DNA from: Margaritispora aquatica
Lineage: Eukaryota; Ascomycota; Leotiomycetes; Helotiales; Discinellaceae
DNA length: 64,000 nt
NCBI GenBank assembly: GCA_007644065.1
Contig: VJWN01000007.1
Coordinates: forward strand, 1,488,001-1,552,000
Direction of reading: 5' to 3'
Made by a program: the position numbers and the translations under genes. A model generated the notes under the pieces. The model saw only the letters and a program-made list of their open reading frames with translations. It had not been told where the DNA came from and did no database searches. Shown one piece after another: positions 41,252 through 52,456 of the stretch. Every line of letters begins with the position of its first letter. The first letter of the stretch is position 1.

Positions 41252-43772
41252 TTAGGTGAGAACATTGGATCCCACCGCTTCCCACATACCAAGGTTCCAT
41301 TCAGTAGTTAATCCTTCGAAATCTTGGAAGTCACCCAGGCTGCTCATAAAGGCAGAATCAGCGAAGTCCAACAGCTGCCCATGCCCAATACTGTTATCAA
41401 TTGTCGTTCCTGCCCATAGCTTCGGGGTTGTGGTTGAATCTGGGAGTTGATGTTGATTGTGCTGCGGATTTGATGCGTCTCCAGTGTCCGATGGGGTCGT
41501 TCCCTGGTCCGAAGCCATATCGCTAATCATCCTAGAATAATCCGTCCTAGCGCCTCCAGGAAGAGATTGGTCAAGTGCCCTACATCTCTCGGTCATCTCA
41601 CCATCCAGTATACCTGCTGCTCGTGTTGCCTGATGGTTACCTTTTACAATCACGTCCGTAACGCTAATTTTGATCTGCTCAAAGACGTCGCGGTATTTGT
41701 GCGCAGCTGGCCAGCGTTCTGTCATGACATAAAGCATGATGTTGCAATCAGAAATTGCACCAGATACATCGAGGAAATTTCTTGGAGCAAGCCATGTACA
41801 GTAGATAAGAGTGAGACCTTCTCGGAGTTAACATGGAAATAAGGGTAAAAGAAAACGGTAGAAGATTACCTGCTAAGAAAACAGTCTGAAGAGAGAGAGG
41901 CGAATAGTCGGCTTTTAACCTGCGATGAAGTCGTTTGTATCTCTCACATATTCCTGCACTGGATCAAGCATCAGTATTTAATTTTCAGAGATGAAGATTT
42001 GGATTTGTTGAAGACTAACCATGCCTCAGCGCATAATTTGAGGTACTCCAAACTCAGCTCCGGCTCTGACAACAGAGGATAAAGTAACAGTCGGACACAT
42101 TTGTGATACAAAATCATCTATGCAAAATTAGTTTCTTGTATGGTAGGATATCTCCGGAGACTTACAAAAACGTCGATGTTGTTGCAGGGCCATTTCTTGT
42201 CCTCTCGGTATTGATATTCAGCCGGAATGGCTTGTTTCCAAACAAGCAAGTCGTCTAGAAATACTTGAACGGTCTCTGGAGTGATATGCGTCTTCCTATC
42301 CACGCGATAAACATTAAGCTCTATTTTGGATTCAATAGCCCTTAGGCGCAGGAAGTGAATGAATGGCGTGAGTGTTGTTGGCGGGCTGACGGGTTGGTCT
42401 GTTCTATTTTGTATGGCGCATTTCAGCGTTTCCAGGTCGTCCACATCTTCGTTGATATCTACTGGGAACTGTACTGATCAGCCTGAAAGCCGCTTCACTA
42501 CTAGAAATTGACCCACCTCGACGTCCATGTTGTTGTCTGCTATTGCCGGGGGCCGGGCTGTTGGATATCTTTAGCATGTATAGAAGCTACGATTAGCTAA
42601 GTATCTTACCCAACGCGACAGACATTTCACGATCTAAGTAGTAACAAGCCCAGAAAAGTCGTACTTCCAGTTCTCTTTCCATTGTTATTTCCTTGGTATT
42701 TGATTTGCGGTGTAGCCCTAATTCGATACATAATCTCACCGCAAGCCCTGCTAATGTCCAGGCTGTTGGATCCTTTTCTCGCAAGCAGAATAGTGCCATG
42801 AGCAGCAGATAGGCCACGGACCGGGTGTCGTTCAAACTCAAAACCGCATCCATGCGAACTAAAGCAGCTTCATAGTGCTGTTCCGGCCAGAATGGACCTG
42901 TTTCGCCAATCTTTAATGTGTCAGTTTCTAGCTGCACATTGCGGGATTACAGTAAAACGCACAGTTTCAAGTATCCACCCGGCATTCGCGTATACAAGAT
43001 GCAGTAAGCTTTCTTCGAAAATATCGAGCGGTTCATCTCTCCTGGCGTGCAACTCTCGCAACCTGGGTGTATGTATGACAGGATACCTAGTTGACAAATG
43101 CTTGAGCCAGCCATCCAACAACCTGTCAGCGATCACAGGCGATGCAAACATAGGTCCGTTTATTGCAACCAATTCTGATCTATTTGGTGGATTCTGATCC
43201 CTTTCATGCTCGGATTTTGGAGATTTTTGCGTCTTAATAATAGATCCTAGAACACGATTTACGCTCATTTTCCGGCCCGCGTAGCTGTTGTCGCTTGTCG
43301 GACCATACTCTCTAATCTCAGATGAAATGCCAGTCTCATCACCTTGCTGCTCCTCTTGTGCCTGACCTTCGTCCTGGAATTGATATTGCCTTTGTTTCCA
43401 GAGATGATCATCACCAATGCTCTCATGACCGAGACTTGAAAGGAAATTTTCGAGATCCGCGATTCGATCTTCCAGTGCAGCGATATATTGTTTCTTCTGA
43501 TCTGGCTTGGGCGTCAGGTGCGCTTTGTAATGGCATCGAAGTCCAAGCCTGGTACAGGTAGAGCATGAATCCTGTGCTCCATCACACTACGAAGAGGAGA
43601 TCAGCGATATTACAACGCTGGCAAATCGAAGTCGATTTACCTTCTGTTTACGTGTCCTACATCTCTGGCATGCAAGAGCAACTCTGGCTCTTTTCATAGG
43701 CCTCTGCTCAAAATCTTCGGAGGATCTCTTCTCGAGTTCTAAAGTTATTGATTCCTCGGCTGTGTTGTCCAT
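41252..43772 (-). CDS. Zn(II)2Cys6 regulator with fungal_trans domain (candidate cluster regulator)
   Basis: Eight minus-strand exons (43772-43641, 43586-42963, 42910-42610, 42557-42517, 42468-42166, 42117-42020, 41958-41870, 41820-41252) give 718 aa. The zinc cluster is C35, C38, C45, C52, C55 and C62, reading CQRCRTRKQKCDGAQDSCSTC. A short dimerisation helix with KKQYIAALEDRIADLENFL follows. The fungal_trans regulatory domain starts at about 200. It is recognised by FEESLLHLVYANAGWILET, the WTLAGLAVRLCIELGLHRKS helix and FWACYYLDREMSVALARPPAI. The acidic/Ser-rich C-terminus may activate transcription. Because it lies at the edge of the oxygenase/transporter group, convergent with the P450, it is the natural candidate pathway regulator. 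One 41-nt exon (42557-42517) is unusually short. Confidence 0.88.
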
Positions 43773-44406
43773 TGTTGGAGCGCGTTCTATTGTTGCTTGG
43801 TCCTACTGCGCTCTGTATTCGTAGAAACAAAACTCAAAAGAAAGTTTGTAGCTTTCCGAAACTTAAGAAAGTAACATTTCAAGAGTGGAGGAAAGCTGTA
43901 CTGTGGGAGACCTTGCATGCGCATATCGTATATCCCCATAGCAAGTGATAGGAGGATTGAGACATTCAGATTACCGTCCACCTTATCGCCATTCTCACCA
44001 CATGCCCTTGTTCTCCCCACTCTTCCCCACATATTCTCTCGCTCATGCAACTCCAAAGAGGTAAAGCTCCTTCACGGCCGAGGCCAGAACTGCGGAGGCA
44101 TGGCCACATGTGGCGATCATCGGAACTGTGTATGCGATGAATCGAAAACACAGGATTGGGTCATTCTTGCTGTCCTGGTTGCTTGTTCTCAGACAAGGCT
44201 TCATATATCATGCGTAAACCCTGCTCTGTATAGTATGGAGAGACGTTGGGCTTGGCGAAGCTGGCAACTTGACGGCGATTTGACGGTTTGGATTTGAACA
44301 TGTACTCAATATCCATTCCAAAAGCGACCATAGATTCAGATAATCAATGACGACGTCCTAACGACATGTATAGATTCAAGAAGTATGTATGAAGTAGCAA
44401 AAGCGC
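43773..44406. promoter_or_regulatory. Regulator promoter and 3' flank of the FUSC transporter
   Basis: 634 bp upstream of the Zn2Cys6 start and downstream of the transporter stop, both on the minus strand. No coding exon and no clear operator-type palindrome seen. Confidence 0.4.
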
Positions 44407-47400
44407 TCATGGTATCTGGAGTGCCTTCTTCCCTTTCGCATCGTCTTCTTGACTCCGGGATTTTTGCAAGTGCAGCTCTTCAACTCTCCGGCTGCGAACC
44501 CTCTGCAGAGACCTTGGTAGCTCTTCCTCGATAGCTTGTTTCTGTTTCGCATATTCTTCATCTTCGCTCCTTTTCTTCTGAAGATGCTCGATGCCCTCTG
44601 GCTTTCCTGACAAGGTTATTCTTCTCCTTCTCAATGTTGTCCTGGGATCCGGCTCCGGCATAGAATCCCTCACCTCGTCCCCTTTCTCATTCTTGGAATT
44701 AACTGTGGATCGGTGGATCGTATCACTGTTCTTACCTAGAATTTCTGGCTCATGGTCCATCTGGTCAGGATATTCTCGATATGGTGGTCTGGTCAGAAGT
44801 CCGCTACGAAACTCACTCGCTCCAACTAGCAGTTTAACCAGATCTACCAACTCCTCCAAATATTCTATTACTTCGATTTGTCCAGCAGTTGCTGCATTCC
44901 AGCTTAGGAACTTCTGCCGAACAATTCGCTTGATCATGCCACTCTCCATGCTTGAAGCCAAATCCAATTGCGATCTCTCTTTTTGCGGACGTGCACTCAG
45001 ATCTTCCAAGAACACCACCTCACGAACTCGGTTGATCATACGAAGATGAGCGAGCCTAGGGGACGGCAAAAATTGCGGCAGTGGCAGCTTCGTAGTCAGA
45101 GCTTCATGTACAGCAAACAGAATGATCGTTATTGAAGCAGCCACATTCCGCCGATATGGATATACTTGTTCATTTAGCTCTTCAAGAACACCAGACCCAT
45201 ATTCGTGCCTTAATTGGAGCATGTTGTCCATGCGGTCATGAATCGCATGAAGAACGTACAAAATCTCAGCATAGATCAGAGCCAGACCTCTGAATGATCC
45301 TTTGAGGCGTGGTTCATTGCTGCAGAACGGGAGGAAAGTTTCTGCCGCGCTCAAAGCACCCTGAGCCTTGTCCTTAGCACGGTCAAATCTAGCTTGTACG
45401 TTGGCGGAGCGAACATCCACATTGGTTTCTGTTTCGATACCATATGCAAGGCATGCTTCCATATCGTTGATTTGCAAGACGCTCGATGCCAGAGATTCTA
45501 CCAGCCTGTCCCTCGCTTTAACAGGAAATAAAACGACTTCCACAACAAGGGCAACGACGCCTCCTATGAGAAACGCGATAAAGCGTCTCAAAAATGTTTC
45601 CGTGGGCGTCCCGGCAGTAGCATGGTCTTCAATCGCCAATGCTACAATGCACATCGAAACGGTTGATACCATACCTGCTTTGATATACTTGCTTCCGAGC
45701 TGGATGTATGTCGATGGAATGATGCCTATGACGAGCATGACGACGCTGCAAAAGGTCAGTGTGGTGTCCAAGCAGTGCATTATGAGCCGAAATGCTGAGC
45801 GTAATTTTCAGAGTGGATCAAGAGGCTCTTTTGGAACAGTTTTATAAGTTCGGCATGACGACAAAATAGCAGAGATTTAGGAACGATTAATCATACCACA
45901 CCACGCGGTTGCCCTTCCCAGCTTCATAGGCAGCCCAGCCCCATAAACAACCAATTGTCGTTCCAAATGCACGAAGAGTGAAAGTAACCACACTAGTACC
46001 GATGGCAACTTCTGTGATCAATATCCTATGATAATATTAGCGGTTCTGTGTGTTAAAAGACAAGCCGCCAATTAGAATACTGGCCTGTTAGCTTCAAAGT
46101 GCTTTCATGACAGTCAATAGCGAAGCCATCCAAGAATGCGGAATCGGAGGAATTTGAAAGGGGATTGATGTACATACAGCTGGAGGGCTGCCCATAGACC
46201 TCTATTCAACGAAAACCAGTTATTCCATTCGCCCAAGAACGCAGGCCACGAGACGAGGAATACGGCGATTGTTAACTTGAGAGCATAAAGAACATCTTCG
46301 CTTCCTACTAAATACTCGATGATGTCCGCAAGATGGTTTCGTAAACGATAGACTGGTGTCAGCTTTTGGTAGTTTTTAATCTCAGTATGGGACACTCGAT
46401 TGTCGGGTTGTGCAAAGGCTGAAACCTTTGGCCGTATTACTCTTGCTACGGCTGAGTCCCCGTCTTCCTCTTTGCAAAGTGTCTTTGAACTGTCAAATGA
46501 AGTATCATCCTCATCTATGACATCTTCTCTTTTCTTCCCCATCCTTGCCTCTTTTCTCCCGCTCTCGGGTAAAGCGAGAGAGTCTTCATCTCCACCAGAA
46601 ATAAGCCATTTTCGCCAGTTTATTCTCGGTGCGTAGAGCCTTCGACGATCATGCCTTGCTTGCCGCTTCTCGACAATTACCCTGGAGTGACGAAGCATTG
46701 TAAGGGTATGTAGAGCAGCTTGTCTCAAATTGAGTAAGAAAGAGGATATGAGAAACGTTTCCATGCGTGGCATTATATCAAGTTGAGGTAGATCTAACTT
46801 GTGTATGGCAGCTACACTCTCCAAGGCTCGAGCACAGTCCTTGTCAAAGGTTGTCAATGCTGTCGCCAGGAAGTCGACCCTATGAACTGTCAGCTTGTGT
46901 TCGGAAAATGCGCCATAAAAGCTAGGATGCAAAAAAGTCATCAAAAACGAAATATTGGTTCCTGGCGTATAGCTCCACCGTGCAGTGTTTTATTTGCTCT
47001 TGTTTTCAATGCATTTCCTGGGTAGCAAATAAAGCGTATCCCCATTCCAGCAGATTACTTCTCAAACTGATGTGTGATTTTACACAACACATCTGTAAAT
47101 TTCATTGCTTTTCGTGGAGCCATTGGGGTTTTGGTCAACATCGAAGAATTGCGTGGTGCCAGCACTAGATCGCCATAGGTGTTATAGAGAGTAAAAATTA
47201 AAAAAACATCGTACCTGATATCAATCTCTTCCAACGAGATTCCAGCCGGTGCTCGTGCTCCAGAAGGGAGGTCTTTTACATCATAACAATAAGCCAAACA
47301 TGAAGTTACTACATTAACACTTTCATCAATTCGTTCTTGGATGTCGAACAATGGCTTAGCAATCTGTGCCACCAAGAATTTTAACAATTCGGCATCGCCT

Positions 47401-48722
47401 GATGCAATTTCTTTTGTTGGCTTGATAAGCTCGAGATTCGTCTTCTCAATCTCAAGTGATAGCTTTCTCTTCTTTGACTTCCCCTGCTTTTTATCGGGTT
47501 TGCTGCTTTCATCTTCGTCCTCTGAGCCATCAGTGGAATGATCCTTCTCGTTGTACAACTCATTTGATGACCTCAAACTAGTGGTATGGGCATCTTCCTT
47601 AAGTTTATGTTCAGATTTCAATTTCGCTTCCTCGTCGTCATTCTCATCATTGCCTATCAAAGCGTAACGACTCTCACAGGCTCCGATCAAGGCGATAGTA
47701 TTTGCCACAAGCAGTTGCATTTGGGTAACACTGACAGTTTTCAGCTCGCGAGGTGGGAGAACAGCCCACGTCAATTCAAAATTGCATTCTGTTTGTGTTG
47801 CTTTGCAAGTAGCCAGCTTTGCACGGAGCGTTGCCTTCGCGTCTGTTAGTGACTTCAGTTTGACGCTCTTTGAAGCCGATTTCTGATCATCTGAAGTGGA
47901 TGCTTTTTTCTTAGCATTCTTAGCCAGGTCCATCAAAGTTCGAAAAAACGAGAGCTTTGAAATCTCCGGGGATTTGGGGGACCCTTCTTCTCGTTCAACC
48001 CCCTTTTCCAACCCTTCTGCAACTTCCCCGTGTTCAATAGATTCAACCACACCAATAAAGTACTTTCCAGCATCTCTGAGCGTAGCCACGGTCTCCACCA
48101 GAGTGTCGATAGTAGTAGAACCGAGAATAGAACTAGAGAACTCGGGGAAGACGAAGACATTTACTAGGAGGACAATACCAATAGCAGTAAGTATAGGATA
48201 CAATAGTACTGTGACTAGTCTGACTGTAACAGCCGTGCTAGTTCCTGTCAAACTGACGACAGCAACAATGATAAGGAGTAAGACAAAGAGCCATAGCCTT
48301 GGAGTTTGAGACCTGAGAAAGCCATGAAACAGGAGAGCAACTGCTAGGAAAATGCCCTTGATTGTGTATGCCGCTGGGACATTGGTTTGGTATACGAGAC
48401 TCGATAAGTATATTCCAAACATAGACCATGCGATACCAACTAAAGTTCCCCCAACCACGAGAATGAGGGCTTCAGCCATCATGCCAAATCGTCTTCCAGG
48501 ATGGCCAAAAACCGTGACGATTGCACCGAGATATGCAGCTGATCCATAAACGGTCACAATCGCAGGGATGAGAGCCAATATGACGGCTATCGTTGTTGCG
48601 AGAGTATTCTTTAGCATCCGCTGCCACAACTGCTCTGTGAAGAGGTTGACCCATATTGCTTGCACGCGCTTCTCCGCATATGCTCCCAAGGCTTTTGGGT
48701 ATATATTTATGATTCCCATCAT
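44407..48722 (-). CDS. FUSC/BRE4-type multi-pass membrane protein (ArAE-like transporter)
   Basis: The minus-strand exons are 48722-47215, 46879-46178, 46025-45897 and 45745-44407, giving 1,225 aa. The first membrane block (about 30-230) has roughly six hydrophobic segments, starting LKNTLATTIAVILALIPAIV. A long cytosolic stretch follows with acidic and Lys-rich low-complexity parts. A second membrane block spans exons 2-4: LKLTIAVFLVSWPAFLG, GTSVVTFTLRAFGTTIGCLWGW, VVMLVIGIIPSTYIQLG and FIAFLIGGVVALVVEVVLFP. Two such halves with a DUF2421-like C-terminal domain match yeast BRE4 and relatives of the aromatic acid exporter/FUSC group. The substrate is unknown. The C-terminal tail is Lys/Arg/Glu-rich. 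Codons before 48722 are open but contain no ATG, so an upstream exon cannot be excluded. Confidence 0.85.
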
Positions 48723-49165
48723 GACATGTATTCGCAACGTCCCCTCCTTATCCAGCAAATATTCACAATGCGCTTCCTACTAGCAAGACGCGTCGTCATT
48801 GTATTCAGTAATGGCGAGTTGAGATACTAGATTATGGTGGATGGGAGGCCCCAATAGATCAATTGGTTCGGTTGAAGAAGCGCATATATAGGGGAACTCA
48901 GCAATCGCATCGAGATTGGTTGCAGTGTTGTTTGTTCCTGCTCTGAAGCGGATGATTGAAAGCTTGAGCGGATTTTCTGACAAGATATTTCAATTTCCAT
49001 TGCACAACAAGGATGTGGAGGTTGCCGGACAAAATCACCCCGCCATCAACCCCAAAGCTGCTGCCTCATTGTCCCAGTATATTTACCACTTCTCTTTACT
49101 ACTTCAGAAATCTTCCCTCTCCTCAGCAGAAAATATTACTTGAATAATAAACCGTTGATTCAGCC
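48723..49165. promoter_or_regulatory. Divergent promoter: FUSC transporter (-) / IST1 (+)
   Basis: 443 bp between divergent starts. The right part (49080-49160) is CT- then AT-rich, as in a short fungal leader. No specific element recognised. Confidence 0.4.
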
Positions 49166-50143
49166 ATGGCTCCCTCATCAACCATAGTTGTAAGCAATAC
49201 CTACGCATGCATAACATGTCCTGTGCAACTGCTAATTAAAGTACCCCGCCAGACAAAGCTCAAGGTGCAGCTCAAGTTGTCTATTGCGCGTCTGCGAATG
49301 GTTCAACAGAAAGATGAAGCAGTATCTAAACAACAGCGCCGAGCAATGGCGCAACTTCTTGAGGCTGGCAAGATCGAGTCCGCAAAAATACGAGTCGAGA
49401 ATATCATTCGTTCAGATATCACCACCGAGTTACACGAGATTTTGGAACTGTACTGCGAGCTCTTACTCGCGCGCACTGGACTGATGGAGTCTTCCATTTG
49501 CGACCCTGGATTAGAAGAGGCTGTGAAGAGTTTGATTTACGCCGCACCAAGGACAGATGTAAAAGAGTTACAACAAGTCAGAGCGCTCTTATGCGAAAAG
49601 TATGGGAAGGAGTTTGCGATGGAAGCGATAGAGAATAGTGATGAGAAAGTCAGTGAGAAGGTGCTCAAGAAGTTGACAGTCACGCCACCTGCACAAGAGC
49701 TTGTCAATGGATATTTAGAGGAGATCGCAAGGACTTATGGTGTCGACTGGCCAAAGAAGCCGAAAGAGGAGCTCGGAGCCCCTCCCGAATTCGTGGACGA
49801 TGATGAGGATGACGAGAACCCGAGCGGTGGACAGGCGCAGAAGAATCCAGAACCGGCTCTCCTGGTAGACAGCGCAGCAGCAAGAATTGCGGAAGAAAGA
49901 GAGGCTCTGAATAAAGCAACACCGCCAAGGAATTTTGGTCCCAGTTCACCTCTCCGAGTCAATCCTCCTAGCCCAAGTACAGACAACTTGCACCCGAGAG
50001 TACGGGGCACCCTGGATCTGAAGCCCACAAAGAAAATTCAAGATGCAAATACAAGCAAGGGAACACAAAGTAAGGGACCGGTTGGTGGGACAATACCAGA
50101 TGTTGATGAATTGGCCAAGCGATTTGCGGCTTTAAAGAAGTAA
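49166..50143 (+). CDS. IST1 homologue, regulator of Vps4 (ESCRT-III associated)
   Basis: ESCRT-III-like protein that binds Did2/CHMP1 and Vps4 and tunes endosomal sorting. Preferred exons are 49166-49189 and 49253-50143 (304 aa). The 63-nt intron has a GTAAGC donor, a TGCTAAT branch site and a CAG acceptor. Removing it gives MAPSSTIV then TKLKVQLKLSIARLRMVQQK, which fits the IST1 start. The retained intron also stays open, adding 21 residues. The IST1 domain (about 8-180) has the hallmark helix IRSDITTELHEILELYCELLLAR and NGYLEEIARTYGVDW. The C-terminal third is Pro/acidic and disordered. The last ~20 residues (VDELAKRFAALKK) look like a MIT-interacting motif, which binds Vps4. Confidence 0.92.
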   Translation: MAPSSTIVVSNTYACITCPVQLLIKVPRQTKLKVQLKLSIARLRMVQQKDEAVSKQQRRAMAQLLEAGKIESAKIRVENIIRSDITTELHEILELYCELLLARTGLMESSICDPGLEEAVKSLIYAAPRTDVKELQQVRALLCEKYGKEFAMEAIENSDEKVSEKVLKKLTVTPPAQELVNGYLEEIARTYGVDWPKKPKEELGAPPEFVDDDEDDENPSGGQAQKNPEPALLVDSAAARIAEEREALNKATPPRNFGPSSPLRVNPPSPSTDNLHPRVRGTLDLKPTKKIQDANTSKGTQSKGPVGGTIPDVDELAKRFAALKK

Positions 50144-50508
50144 ATAGGAGCATTATTTGAGTATTGGCGTTGTCGGCCCTTTGAGCGTCATGTATCATAT
50201 TTATTAGAGATATGATTAATAGTTTCCTAAATGTGTGCCTGTTCGTCGAGATACTCGGAGGGGGCTGTTCATGTGGCTTATGCTTGCGAGATCCCAGCCG
50301 TTGCAGATGTAATTGAACGCACTTGCAAGAACGTCATATATATACACGTTACACTTTACTAAATCAAGTAAGTAAGTGCCATATAATCTTGGAGCATATC
50401 AGCTTGGCTATGTACATAGCAAAATACCATTCCTTCCAAAGTCCAAAGTCCAAAGTCGGAATGCAAATACATATGAACATATATTACAATTATTTTCTCT
50501 CTAATAGC
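50144..50508. other. Convergent 3' region
   Basis: 365 bp between the IST1 and acyl-CoA dehydrogenase stops. A short GTCCAAA repeat lies near 50440. Nothing else seen. Confidence 0.4.
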
Positions 50509-51980
50509 TTAGTAGCTTCGTGGTAATCCCAAGCGTTTTTCCGCAACATAATTCATAATCATTTCTCTTGAAACTGGCGCAATTCTTGGCACGAAACACT
50601 CCCTCAAATAGCGCTCAACGTGGTACTCCTGGGCATAGCCCATCCCGCCCAAGCTGAGAACACTTCTCTCACAAGCAGTGAAAGCAGCTTCTGCCGCAAG
50701 ATATTTTGCACTGTTGCAAGCAACTCCCACAGCTGCCTGTGTAACAGTCTCGTCAGTGGTCGACTGATCATATAATCTTGCCGCATGATAGGTCGCTAAT
50801 TTTGCAGCTTCGAGGTGCATGTAGGCATCGGCTAGTGGGTGCTGTATTCCTTGATTCATACCAATAGGCCGGCCAAACACTATGCGCTCTTTCGCGTAAT
50901 TCGATGCCCGGTAGAGAGCTGCATATCCCAAGCCAAGTGCTTCTCCAGCTAAGAGACATCGTTCGGCGTTCATGCCATGGAGAACAATTTTGAAGCCCTG
51001 ACCCTCCTTGCCAATCAATGAATCTTTATTGATGACATAATTGTCAAAGAAGACTTCATTTGCATCGATGGCTCTACCGCCCATCTTCTTGATTTTCTTG
51101 AGCTCCAGGCCTGGCTGTTTGGGATCGAAATTGATGAAGAATAACGACAGACCTTCTGATGGCTTTTTCACCTGTTCAAGCGGTGTTGTGCGTGCAAGGA
51201 GGATCATCTTGGTGGCCACTTGAGCTGATGAGATCCAGATCTTCTGGCCTGAGATCCTGTAGTTATCTCCGTCTTTGATGGCTTGAGTCCTGAGTTTGAG
51301 CGTCTCCAGGCCAGTGTTGGGCTCTGTTACCCCGAAACATGCTCGCCATGTGCCATCGATTAATTTGGGTAACATCCTCTGTCGTTGCTCTGGTGTTGCG
51401 AACTTTGCAACTGGTTGGGTTGCATACACATCTGAAAGTGCGGTTCAGTCTAATGTCGAGAAAGTCTCCCCTTAAGGTTACTTACTGGCATGAATTGATT
51501 GGGCACCTGCCATACCGGCCCCGCTCCTACTGTGAATTAGCATCCGGCTTCAAACACAACTATACATCCAGACTTACTCAGAAATAGTTTGCAGCATCAT
51601 TGTAGCTTCTGAAATACCCAAACCCGAACCGCCAAGTTCTTCCGGAAGTGCAATCCCTATCCAGCCATCCTTTGACAATGCTTTGTGCAAACCGTGAGGA
51701 TATTCCCCCGATTCGTCATGGGCTGCCCAGTAATCCTAAGGGCATGGTCAATTTCTTTTCCTGGTGTCGTCGATTTGAGGCTTACATCTGGGAAGTCACT
51801 ACAAATTTTGGAGATAGATTCTCTGACTTGAAGCTGTGTTTCAGTGAAACCACTAGTTTCCATCAAAGTATTTGCTTTGAGGGAGACAGATGCAGAGAAT
51901 TGTCGACACAGTTTGTGAGTGTCAGATAAGTGAATGCGCTTAGGTAACCTCACATGCTTAGGAATGAAAGTTCGGTGCAT
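50509..51980 (-). CDS. Acyl-CoA dehydrogenase family protein
   Basis: The minus-strand exons are 51980-51786, 51735-51578, 51526-51486 and 51431-50509, giving 438 aa. FAD enzyme that oxidises acyl-CoA to enoyl-CoA or a related reaction. The Arg-rich N-terminus with CRQFSAS looks like a mitochondrial targeting sequence and cleavage area. Family marks are the opening DYWAAHDESGEYPHGLHKAL, the FAD/substrate block CFGVTEPNTGLETL, KIWISSAQVATKMILLA, the helix NYAKERIVFGRPIGMNQGIQH, and SLGGMGYAQEYHVERYLREC near the C-terminus. The second-last signature points to medium/short-chain or branched-chain types, but I cannot assign the substrate. Exon 3 is only 41 nt; its acceptor at GTAG was chosen because it gives ISESGAGMAGAQSIHA. 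Confidence 0.9.
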
Positions 51981-52456
51981 ACTTGAATTGATTTGTAGCT
52001 TTATCTAAGGTACAAGAAAATATCAGATATGAAACTTGACGAAAAGGGTAGCTTGAATTTTATACTCTGACCAAAAATATTGCTCTGGTGCATTTTCAAC
52101 CTGAGGAGGAGGTTGTCGTTGTCCTCGAGTTAATGGATGCGGGGGCGGAGAATAGCCGAACCAGGGGCTTGTTCCCGGTTTCGCATATCCGGATCCTGGT
52201 CATGTGTAAATATGGGTCCTGCTCGTCCAAGCGTGTCGTGCCTTGTGAAGCTCCAACCAAAACAATGGACCAGGCCTTGCACAATTCCGCGACCTGTACA
52301 GGCTCAGCACACCACAACAACAATTCTTTGTGACGATTGAATACTAACCCTAGCTTCAGAGCCTGTCAGATATGTTTTGCTAATCACTAATTTCGCACAT
52401 CTTGCGCCGGATCTGCCAAAGTACCTGTTCAACGAGCATTGTTTTGATTGAGGAAT
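51981..52456. promoter_or_regulatory. Divergent promoter: acyl-CoA dehydrogenase (-) / INCENP (+)
   Basis: 476 bp between divergent starts. No recognisable site and no coding exon. Confidence 0.4.

Noticed and set aside
49166..49260. IST1 read straight through without an intron
   Set aside because: The frame is open, but the extra 21 residues do not fit the family start, while splice donor, branch site and acceptor are all good.
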